A DNA stretch of 64,000 nucleotides from DASUPK01 sp035456265 (lineage in GTDB: Bacteria; Actinomycetota; Thermoleophilia; Solirubrobacterales; 70-9): positions 1 to 64,000 of the forward strand of contig DATIDP010000033.1 of NCBI GenBank assembly GCA_035456265.1, given 5' to 3'. The position numbers and the translations under genes were made by a program. Positions 29,226-35,632 of the stretch are shown here, one piece after another; within the stretch, counting starts at the first letter, position 1; every line of letters starts with the position of its first letter. The notes under the pieces were generated by a model. That model was not told where the DNA came from. It worked only from the letters and a program-made list of their open reading frames with translations, and ran no database searches.

Positions 29226-29310
29226 CTTCTCGAGAAGTGGACTACCCCGCCCTTAATATTTGCTAACGCAAGTATTCCTGGTGAGATCGGGTTTTGTCAG
29301 CCGTCTGACA
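29226..29310. promoter_or_regulatory. Upstream control region of satP with three palindromes
   Basis: Three perfect inverted repeats lie between satP and the preceding gene: CTTCTCGAGAAG (29226-29237), TTGC-TAAC-GCAA (29260-29271) and TGTCAG-CCGT-CTGACA (29295-29310). The stretch around 29250-29262 (TTAATATTTG) is unusually AT-rich for this genome. On the minus strand CTGACA, 18 bases, AATACT is a possible -35/-10 pair. Confidence 0.55.
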
Positions 29311-29319
29311 TCGCCGCGC

Positions 29320-30183
29320 CTAGAGCCCGGCTGCCTCGGCGAGGAGGGCGACCTGTTCCGGATCCGAGGACGCCGGGAACAGCACCAACTCGTCGCAGCC
29401 GTTTGCCTCAAACGCGGAGATGTACTGCTTGACCGTGTCGGCGTCCTTGGCGGCGGAGGCGACGATCCGTTCCGCGGTCTCCCCCAGCCAGGCGTAGTAG
29501 TCCCCGAGGCCCTCTTCGGCGTTCTTCTGCGCGTCAGGACCGAGAGAGAAGTAGGTCAGGGCCATCTTGTAAGGGGCGCCGTCGCGGCCCTCGTTCTTCC
29601 AGGCTTCCTCGAGCCGCGCGGCGTCCTCCTTGAACTGATCCGGGCCGGCGCCACCCTGCGTCCAGCCGTCACCGAACCTCGCCGCGCGCTCGAACGACTT
29701 CCCGACGTAGCCGCCGACGAGGAGGGTCGGTCCGTCGCCCTGGGGTCGGGGGCCGACCTTGGACTCGAGGTCACCGTCGCCGTTCCAGATGGCCCGGATC
29801 TTGGGGAGCGCGCCGTCGATCCAGTCGCCGCGGGTCGACATGTCGATCGCGGAGATCTCGTAATCGTCCTCGCGGCCGCCGAGGGCGATGCCGAGGACGG
29901 CGCGGCCACCGCCGGCGAGCGCGTCGAGGGAGAGGACCTGCTTGGCGATCATGGCGGGGTTCTGACGGAGCGGGCCGAGCATGACGTCGGTGGCGAGACG
30001 GATGCGCTCGGTCACGGCCGCGGCGGCGGAGAGAGCCGCGATCGATTCGTAGCTGTCAAAGACGAGACGGTCGATGGTGCCGAGGGTGTTGAACCCCGCC
30101 TCCTCGGCGGCGCGAGACCAGTCGATGAGCTGCTGGCGGGTAGTGCCGGCGATGGCGTTGGGGAGTCCGATGCCTATCTTCAT
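29320..30183 (-). CDS. LLM-class F420-dependent oxidoreductase
   Basis: Luciferase-like monooxygenase-fold flavin/F420 enzyme, 287 aa. It begins MKIGIGLPNAIAGTTRQQL and contains TERIRLATDVMLGPLRQNP and GGREDDYEISAID, typical of actinobacterial F420-dependent members. Substrate unknown. ATG 30183 has GGAAAGGA upstream and is divergent, 34 bases from another F420-type gene. Confidence 0.88.
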   Translation of the reverse strand: MKIGIGLPNAIAGTTRQQLIDWSRAAEEAGFNTLGTIDRLVFDSYESIAALSAAAAVTERIRLATDVMLGPLRQNPAMIAKQVLSLDALAGGGRAVLGIALGGREDDYEISAIDMSTRGDWIDGALPKIRAIWNGDGDLESKVGPRPQGDGPTLLVGGYVGKSFERAARFGDGWTQGGAGPDQFKEDAARLEEAWKNEGRDGAPYKMALTYFSLGPDAQKNAEEGLGDYYAWLGETAERIVASAAKDADTVKQYISAFEANGCDELVLFPASSDPEQVALLAEAAGL

Positions 30184-30202
30184 TCCGGTCCTTTCCTGGT
30201 CC

Positions 30203-30208
30203 TAGATT
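30203..30208 (+). promoter_or_regulatory. Candidate -10 for a leaderless transcript
   Basis: TAGATT (TAnnnT) ends 9 bases before the GTG at 30218, and no Shine-Dalgarno is present. This fits a leaderless mRNA starting at or near the GTG. Confidence 0.45.
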
Positions 30209-30217
30209 GGTCTGGTC

Positions 30218-30688
30218 GTGGCTGATCCGGAACCTACCGAGTTAGTTGCGTGGGCAAACGAGCTGCTGGAGAGCGCGCGCGTGGCTCGGCTGGGACTGCT
30301 CGATCTCGAGGGGGCACCGCGGGTGCTGCCGGTGACCTTCGCTGTGGTCCAAGGGCGGATCTGGAGCGCGATCGATCGGAAGCCGAAGACGACGGACGAG
30401 CCCGCGCGTCTTCGGTTTCTGCGGCGCGACCCGCGTGCGGCGCTGACGGTGGATCGCTATTCGGATGACTGGGAGAAGCTGGCCTGGGTGCAGGTGCTGG
30501 GGCGGGTCGAGATCCTCGAACTGGCGGATGGCCAGGAGGGGCTCGAGGCGCTCAGGGAGAAGTACGGGCAATATCGGGAGGAGTCTCTTCCTGGTCCCCT
30601 TCTCTCTCTGGTGCCGGAGCGGTACCTGTGGTGGCGAGCTGCGGATCGGGAGGGCCGAGACGGGCGTAGCGGCGGCCGCGACGGGTGA
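30218..30688 (+). CDS. PPOX-class F420-dependent oxidoreductase (TIGR03668-like)
   Basis: 156-residue split-barrel flavin/F420-binding protein. It has ARVARLGLLDLEGAPRVLPV, the cofactor-binding DRKPKTTDEPARLRFLRRDP segment and YSDDWEKLAWVQVLGRVEIL, a pattern close to the TIGR03668 group. Substrate unknown. Divergent from the LLM-type gene, suggesting shared control of F420 enzymes. Its last 46 codons overlap the antitoxin-like frame on the opposite strand; the final 15 residues are low-complexity and may reflect this. Confidence 0.85.
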   Translation: MADPEPTELVAWANELLESARVARLGLLDLEGAPRVLPVTFAVVQGRIWSAIDRKPKTTDEPARLRFLRRDPRAALTVDRYSDDWEKLAWVQVLGRVEILELADGQEGLEALREKYGQYREESLPGPLLSLVPERYLWWRAADREGRDGRSGGRDG

Positions 30689-30787
30689 TCAGGATCTCGT
30701 CGCCCGCCGCGGCTCGCTCCATCCAGTACCCGAAGCGGTTCCTGAAAACGTGGGCGCCGACGACAATCTCGTCGTCGAGTCGAGGAG
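30552..30787 (-). pseudogene. Phd/YefM-type antitoxin fragment without its own start
   Basis: Directly after the tRNA 3' end, the frame encodes IVVGAHVFRNRFGYWMERAA and then GDEILITRRGRRYARLGPP. This is a good match to the prevent-host-death antitoxin core (R..L.ERa.aGeeIlvTrrGrpvaRL). No ATG, GTG or TTG precedes the core after the tRNA, only a rare ATT at 30768. No toxin gene is adjacent. The frame continues to 30552 as antisense of the PPOX gene. It is either a remnant or is made only by read-through from the nuclease gene. Confidence 0.6.
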
Positions 30788-30860
30788 TGGAGCTAGCGGG
30801 ACTCGAACCCGCGACCTTTCGGCTGCCAGCCGAACGCTCTCCCAACTGAGCTATAGCCCC
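30788..30860 (-). tRNA. tRNA-Ala (anticodon GGC)
   Basis: A complete cloverleaf. Acceptor strands are GGGGCTA and TAGCTCC with discriminator A. The anticodon arm is TTCGG-CTGGCAG-CCGAA with anticodon GGC, and the T arm is GCGGGTTCGAGTCCCGC. The G3-U70 pair, the alanine identity element, is present. CCA is not encoded. The gene is intact, and the open frame of the upstream nuclease runs straight into it without a stop. Confidence 0.97.
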
Positions 30861-31319
30861 GAGTCGGTAGTGCTCTGCAAGGTTAATGCAGGCTCGCTGG
30901 GCGTTCCGTGGTGGGGCCAGACGCAAATGCAATTGCCTCTTCCCCGCAACGACCTCGATCGGAACGACGAAGACCTCACCGAGATCGCCGCAGTAAACGG
31001 CAAGCGCATCGACCTCATCGGCCGAGTAGGTGCTCGTCACGTATCCGCGTGGCGTATATCTCGAGCAGCCGACGCGAACGCAGATGACTCCGAGCCGCTC
31101 CTCGAGCGAGCCCCACTTGCATTGCACGCGAACCAACCTCTCACCCAGGTCGAGGGCAAGGTCATAGCGTCCATGTTCCGCCATCGGCCGGAGAACCTCG
31201 ATGCCGAGCTTGACGGCCTCGAGGGTGATCGCAGCCTCAGCGATGTTCCCCTTCTGGTTGGAGCTCAGCACCTGGCGATACTTGCGCGAACGATGTGACG
31301 CCGGAGCGCCGGCCGTCAC
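30861..31319 (-). CDS. PD-(D/E)XK endonuclease of the group I intron-associated type, no stop before the tRNA
   Basis: 153 codons up to the tRNA 5' end. The core reads SNQKGNIAEAAITLEAVKLG, then GRYDLALDLGERLVRVQCKW, giving E28, D53 and Q-C-K as the PD-(D/E)XK catalytic set of the I-Ssp6803I-like (PDDEXK_5) family. The natural family end (NLAEHYRL) coincides with the base before the tRNA, yet the frame has no stop and continues through the tRNA (peptide GAIAQLGERSAGSRKVAGSS) and the Phd-like segment to 30552. A GTG at 31319 or 31271 may start it. A nuclease of selfish or immune type is inferred; no intron is seen. Confidence 0.75.
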
Positions 31320-31330
31320 AAAGGTGTGAC
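31294..31330. promoter_or_regulatory. Overlapping TGTGAC inverted repeats at the nuclease gene start
   Basis: TGTGACG (31294-31300) pairs with CGTCACA (31314-31320), enclosing CCGGAGCGCCGG. The second half also forms GTCACA-AAGG-TGTGAC (31315-31330). Three TGTGAC half-sites straddle the GTG at 31319 and the 29-base gap after the DivIVA-like gene. This could be an operator for the nuclease gene or a transcript-end hairpin. Confidence 0.5.
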
Positions 31331-31348
31331 GAGAGCGCGCCTTAGGGG

Positions 31349-32050
31349 CTACGCCGCGCGGTCCCGCGGCTCGCTCTGATCCTGATCGACCTCGAGGACC
31401 AGGCCGTCGCTGCGAACGTCGCGCACCACGAAGTCGAACGGGGCCCGCTCCTCCAGCTCGCGCAGCAGCTGAACGGGATCGGCGAGGTTCATCGACACCG
31501 TCGCGCGACCCCGCGAGAACCGCTTCACGTGGATCTCCGAAGCACCACCGATCCCGGCCGCCGCGTCCTCGAAACCGGTCAGCTGGGCGAAGTCACGAAG
31601 GGGCCCGACCTCCACCTCCACCCGGCCCGCGTACATCCCATCAGCGGACCCGTCCGACAACTGCGGCGGCGGGGCCTCGGCCTCGAAGCCGAGCCGCGTC
31701 CGCGCGACCTCCGCCAGCTCCGCGATCCGGGCACCCAGGTCGTCGCGCAGACTCGTCAACTCGGCGACCCGGTCCGCCATCAGCACCGCGTCGTCCAGCG
31801 CCTTCATCCGGATCCGGGTCGCCTGCCTTCGCGCCTGCCCGTAGATCTCCTCGATCCCCTTGGTCACGGTCACGGCCACAGGTTTCGTCAGCGCCTCCTG
31901 CAGCTTCTTCTCCCGCTCGACCACCCGCTCGGCGAGCCGCTGCGCCTCCCGCTCCAGCCGGGCAAGCCGCGCGTCGCGCGCGTCGATCGCAGCATCGACC
32001 TCCTTCGGGTCGTAGCCACGCAAGGCGCGCCGAAAACGCTCCTTAGGCAC
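31349..32050 (-). CDS. DivIVA-like coiled-coil protein
   Basis: 233 residues. The N-terminus FRRALRGYDPKEVDAAIDAR is the DivIVA/GpsB-type membrane-curvature segment, followed by a coiled coil (about 20-115). A C-terminal alpha/beta domain (VEVEVGPLRDFAQLTGFEDA and IHVKRFSRGRATVSMNL) is one I cannot name. It is probably a polar or septal scaffold. It is the last gene after rsfS, with a 78-base gap. Confidence 0.72.
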   Translation of the reverse strand: MPKERFRRALRGYDPKEVDAAIDARDARLARLEREAQRLAERVVEREKKLQEALTKPVAVTVTKGIEEIYGQARRQATRIRMKALDDAVLMADRVAELTSLRDDLGARIAELAEVARTRLGFEAEAPPPQLSDGSADGMYAGRVEVEVGPLRDFAQLTGFEDAAAGIGGASEIHVKRFSRGRATVSMNLADPVQLLRELEERAPFDFVVRDVRSDGLVLEVDQDQSEPRDRAA

Positions 32051-32128
32051 GTTCAGAAGCCTACGTTCGCCCTCGGACGGCTTTCAGGCGAAATACCTGG
32101 AATCGGGTAGAAAACGCTCTCACTTCGG

Positions 32129-32512
32129 CTAGGCGGCGCCCCGCGCGCCGGCCAAATCCAGATCGAGCCGGTCGGCCTCGCCCCACAGCACCTCGAGCCG
32201 GTAGCGCTCCCGAAGCGCCGGCGTGAAGATGTGCAGAACCGCGTCCAGGTAATCCATCAGCACCCACTCGGCTTCCCTCTCCCCCTCGATCCGCGCGGGC
32301 AGCCACCCCTCCCTCTTCAGCTGGTGATAGACGTCGTCGTGGATCGCCTTCGCCTGCCGCTCGTTGCGGGCCGTGCAGATGACCAGGTAGTCGGTGTACG
32401 AAACCAGCGCCCGGACGTCGAGCGCGACCAGATCGGTCGCCTTCTTGTCGTCCGCGATCGCCGCCAGCCGCCGCGCCAGCTCCTCCGGCCGCATCTCCTT
32501 CCCCCGGCTCAC
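32129..32512 (-). CDS. rsfS: Ribosomal silencing factor RsfS
   Basis: Binds uL14 and blocks 50S-30S joining in starvation. The 127 aa show DLVALDVRALVSYTDYLVICTARNERQAKAI and REAEWVLMDYLDAVLHIFTPALRERYRLEVLWG, diagnostic for the family. The GTG at 32512 overlaps the nadD stop as GTGA and is preferred over ATG 32494, whose AAGGAG is too close. The short tail is unconserved. Confidence 0.93.
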   Translation of the reverse strand: MSRGKEMRPEELARRLAAIADDKKATDLVALDVRALVSYTDYLVICTARNERQAKAIHDDVYHQLKREGWLPARIEGEREAEWVLMDYLDAVLHIFTPALRERYRLEVLWGEADRLDLDLAGARGAA

Positions 32513-33105
32513 CGGTACAGCCCCCGCTCCTCGATCAGCGAGATCACCGGTTCCGGAACCAGGTGCCGCAGCGGCTTTCCCTCCCGAGCTCGCTGCCTGA
32601 CTGTGGTCGAGGACGCTCCGCAAAGTGGCATATCGATTATCTCCGCCCGATCGGATGCCCCAAGCCGCTCCAGCGCCGAGCGCACCGCGCCGATCCCGAC
32701 ACCAGGGCGCGGCACCACTCCCAACCGGGCCAGCTCGAGCACCCGCTCCGGCTCTCTCCAACTCGCCAGCCCCGCCGCCATGTCCGCGCCGAGCAGGAAA
32801 TACAGCTCGTCGCGCGGGTGCTGCTCGGAGAGCAGCTCCAGGGTCCGATAGCTGTACGAGACCCCGTCCCGCTCGACCTCCAGCGGCGAGGCCTCCACCC
32901 CGCTCTCGCCGTCGGCGGCAGCGACCGCCATCTCCAGCCGGACCTCCGCGCCCGGGTCGTCCTCGATCTCCTTGTGCGGCGCGCGGCCGGTGACCATCAG
33001 CAGCACCCTGTCCAGGCCGAGCTGCCAGCGCGCCTCCTGGGCGAGTAGCAAGTGACCGACATGGGGCGGGTTGAAGGCCCCACCCAGGACCCCGATCCGA
33101 GTGAC
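32509..33105 (-). CDS. nadD: Nicotinate-nucleotide adenylyltransferase with a non-standard start
   Basis: NAD synthesis enzyme joining ATP and nicotinate mononucleotide. The essential N-terminal motif GGAFNPPHVGHLL (HxGH, about residues 8-20) lies upstream of the first usual start codon (TTG at 33051), so the gene must begin earlier. The expected position is GTC at 33105 (VTRIGVLGG...), 6 bases after AGGGAG. ATC 33096 and CTG 33087 are alternatives. Downstream SSTTVRQRAREGKPLRHLVP (ISSTxxR motif) confirms the family. About 198 aa. Confidence 0.9.
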   Translation of the reverse strand, partial: VTRIGVLGGAFNPPHVGHLLLAQEARWQLGLDRVLLMVTGRAPHKEIEDDPGAEVRLEMAVAAADGESGVEASPLEVERDGVSYSYRTLELLSEQHPRDELYFLLGADMAAGLASWREPERVLELARLGVVPRPGVGIGAVRSALERLGASDRAEIIDMPLCGASSTTVRQRAREGKPLRHLVPEPVISLIEERGLYR

Positions 33106-33109
33106 GTCG

Positions 33110-34375
33110 CTACTCCCTGACCTGCCCGGTGCCGTGAACGACGTACTTGGTCGTGGTCAGCTCGCGCAGCCCAATCGGTCCGCGGGCATGCAGCTTCTGC
33201 GTCGAGTTGCCGATCTCGGCGCCCATTCCGAACTCGTACCCATCTGTGAAGCGCGTGGACGCATTCACATAGACGGCGGCGGAATCCACGCTGTCGGTGA
33301 AATCGTCGCCAACCTCCCGCGAGCCGGTCACGATCGCGTCCGAGTGCCCGGTCCCGTGCCGGTTGATGTGCTCGATCGCCTCGCCGAGCGAGTCCACCAC
33401 TCCCACGGCCATCTTCAGCCCGTGGTACTCGGTGTCCCAATCGGCCTCCGTGGCGCCCCCCACCGGCACCGACCCGGCGGCCTCCCGCGTCCGCGCATCA
33501 CCGACCAACTCCACTCCGGCGTCGTTCAGCTTCGCCAGCAGACTCGGCAGCAGCTGACCCGCGACGTCCCTGTGCACGAGCAGCGTCTCCGCCGCGTTGC
33601 AGACACCTGGCCTCTGCACCTTCGCGTTGTAGGACACCCGCTCCGCCATCTCCAGGTCCGCGTCCTGGTGCACGTACACGTGGCAGTTCCCCGCCGCCGC
33701 GTACATCACCGGCACCTTCGCAACGGCCTTGAGCGCGTTCTTGAGCCCCTCGCCGCCGCGCGGAATGATCAGATCCACCAGCCCCTCGGCCGTGGCGAGC
33801 TCCTCCAGCTGCTCGTGCCCGCCGCCCGCGACCAACGAGACCGAAGCCGCCGGCAGCTCGGCCGCCGCCAACGCGTCCGAGATCAGCCCGGCGAGAAAAG
33901 CGTTCGAGCTCTCCGCACTGCTCGAGCCCCGCAGCACCGCGGCATTCCCGCTCTTCAGGCAGAGCGCCGCGGCATCGATCGTCACGTTCGGCCGAGCCTC
34001 GTACACGACGGCCACCACGCCGATCGGCACCCGCTTCTTCGCGACCTCGAGCCCGTTCTCGAGCGTCCAGCCCTCGATCACCTCGCCCACCGGATCGTCC
34101 AGGTCGGCGATCTCCCGCACGCCCTTCGCCATTTCGGCGATCCGCGCCTCGGTCAGAGCCAGCCGGTCGAGCAGGGCCTCGTTCAGCCCCTGCTCCCTCC
34201 CGGCCTCGACGTCCGCCCTATTCGCCTCGAGCAGCGGCTCGACGCTGGCATCGATCCGATCGGCCAGATCCCTCAGCCAGGCGTCCTTCTCATCCCGGGT
34301 CGCGCGCGCGAGCAGATGCGAAGCATCCTTCCCCTCGCGGCAGGTCTGCTCTACGGTCTTGGCTGCCGTGGCCAC
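33110..34375 (-). CDS. proA: Gamma-glutamyl phosphate reductase
   Basis: Second step of proline synthesis, 421 aa, aldehyde-dehydrogenase fold. Motifs include GVVAVVYEARPNVTIDAAALCLKSGNA and the catalytic cysteine region KVQRPGVCNAAETLLV. The nadD gene follows 4 bases later by the GTC start. Its usual neighbour proB is about 8 kb away (42534-43622), separated by an inserted block. Confidence 0.96.
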   Translation of the reverse strand: MATAAKTVEQTCREGKDASHLLARATRDEKDAWLRDLADRIDASVEPLLEANRADVEAGREQGLNEALLDRLALTEARIAEMAKGVREIADLDDPVGEVIEGWTLENGLEVAKKRVPIGVVAVVYEARPNVTIDAAALCLKSGNAAVLRGSSSAESSNAFLAGLISDALAAAELPAASVSLVAGGGHEQLEELATAEGLVDLIIPRGGEGLKNALKAVAKVPVMYAAAGNCHVYVHQDADLEMAERVSYNAKVQRPGVCNAAETLLVHRDVAGQLLPSLLAKLNDAGVELVGDARTREAAGSVPVGGATEADWDTEYHGLKMAVGVVDSLGEAIEHINRHGTGHSDAIVTGSREVGDDFTDSVDSAAVYVNASTRFTDGYEFGMGAEIGNSTQKLHARGPIGLRELTTTKYVVHGTGQVRE

Positions 34376-34411
34376 GCACTAAAGGGTAACTACGGCGTCA
34401 CACTGGAGCTG

Positions 34412-35620
34412 ATGGCAGGGACCCGGACCCAGACACGCGAGCCGTCCGCCCGCTCGGGCGGCACCGTCGTGAGGGGATTCGAGCCGCTCGCCGAGGAGTT
34501 CCGACGCCTGATGGCACGCGGGCCCCGAGGCGGCGCCCTCGTCGTTCGCACCGGTGACCGGGTGCTCGCGGATCTCCACATGGGCTGGGAGGACGCGGCC
34601 CGCCGGCGCCCCTGGGAGCCCGAGACCCAGGCCCTCGCCTTCTCCGCGACCAAGGGCCTCGCCTCGATGGTCATCCACCGCCTCGCCGACCGGGGCCTGA
34701 TCGACTACGACCTGCCGGTCGCCTCCTACTGGCCCGAGTTCGCCGCCGCGGGCAAGGACCGGATCACGGTCCGCGAGCTCCTCAGCCATCGCGCCGGCCT
34801 CTACGACGTGCAGGCGGTCGCCGAGAGCGGAGACGACCTACTCGACCACCTCGGCATGGAGCGTCGCCTCGCCTCCGCCTCTCCGCAGGGCCCGCCCGGC
34901 CGCCCGGCGTACCACGCCTTCACCTTCGGCTGGCTCGCCTCCGGCCTCGCGCGCGCCGTCACCGGGAAGGGTATGCGTGACCTCGTCCGCACCGAGCTGG
35001 CCGAGCCGCTTGGGACCTCCGGCCTGGAGATCGGGCTGCCCGCCTCGGACCGCTCCCCCGCGCAGATGGTCGGCCGCTCGCTCCGCATCTACAGCGCCTT
35101 CGGCATCGCGGCCACCCCGCTCCTCGGCTGGCTGCCGATCACCCGCGCCGGGTTCCGTGCCCTTCACGCCCCCGGCTTCGAGCAGCTCTGCCGGGGCCCG
35201 GACCCCGCCGTCTGGCGCACCGAGATGCCCGCGGTCAATGGCGCGCTCAGCGCGGACGGGCTCTCCCGCCTCTACGTCCCGCTCGCGCGTGGCGGACTCG
35301 CGGCCGACGGCAGCCGGTTCCTCTCACCCGAGACGATCGAGCGCCTCGGCAGGGTCCAGACCCGCGACCTGGACCGCGTCCTCGGAGTCCGCATGCGCTG
35401 GCGCCTCGGCTTCCATCACGCCTTCGCCCTGGGCAGCCCGGCTCCTCGCGCCCTCGGCCACTACGGGTTCGGCGGCAGCGGCGGCTGGGGCGATCCGGAC
35501 AGCGGCGTCTCGTTCGGCTTCGTCAGCAGCCACATCGGCAACTTCACGACCGCCATCGGCGACCTCGGCATCCTCCGCCTCACAGCGGTGGCGCGCGCCT
35601 GTGCGGCGCGCGAGCTCTAG
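34412..35620 (+). CDS. Serine beta-lactamase-like hydrolase/esterase
   Basis: 402-residue protein of the beta-lactamase/class C-like esterase family (EstB/LipE type). The nucleophile motif is AFSATKG, with S78 and K81. A Tyr-containing segment (RPAYHAFTFGWLASGLARAV) and a C-terminal HYGFGGSGGWGDP are the second and third active-site regions. There is no signal peptide, so it is probably a cytoplasmic esterase rather than a secreted lactamase. ATG 34412 has a GGAG 5 bases upstream. It is the first gene of the block separating proA from proB. Confidence 0.85.
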   Translation: MAGTRTQTREPSARSGGTVVRGFEPLAEEFRRLMARGPRGGALVVRTGDRVLADLHMGWEDAARRRPWEPETQALAFSATKGLASMVIHRLADRGLIDYDLPVASYWPEFAAAGKDRITVRELLSHRAGLYDVQAVAESGDDLLDHLGMERRLASASPQGPPGRPAYHAFTFGWLASGLARAVTGKGMRDLVRTELAEPLGTSGLEIGLPASDRSPAQMVGRSLRIYSAFGIAATPLLGWLPITRAGFRALHAPGFEQLCRGPDPAVWRTEMPAVNGALSADGLSRLYVPLARGGLAADGSRFLSPETIERLGRVQTRDLDRVLGVRMRWRLGFHHAFALGSPAPRALGHYGFGGSGGWGDPDSGVSFGFVSSHIGNFTTAIGDLGILRLTAVARACAAREL

Positions 35621-35632
35621 GCACTCGCCCGA

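Noticed and set aside
30788..30860. A group I intron in the tRNA-Ala, suggested by the neighbouring intron-type nuclease
   Set aside because: The tRNA is complete and contiguous in all arms; no P, Q, R, S-type intron core is seen nearby.
30700..31330. An integrated mobile element at the tRNA with attachment sites
   Set aside because: No integrase and no duplicate of the tRNA 3' end could be found in the window.
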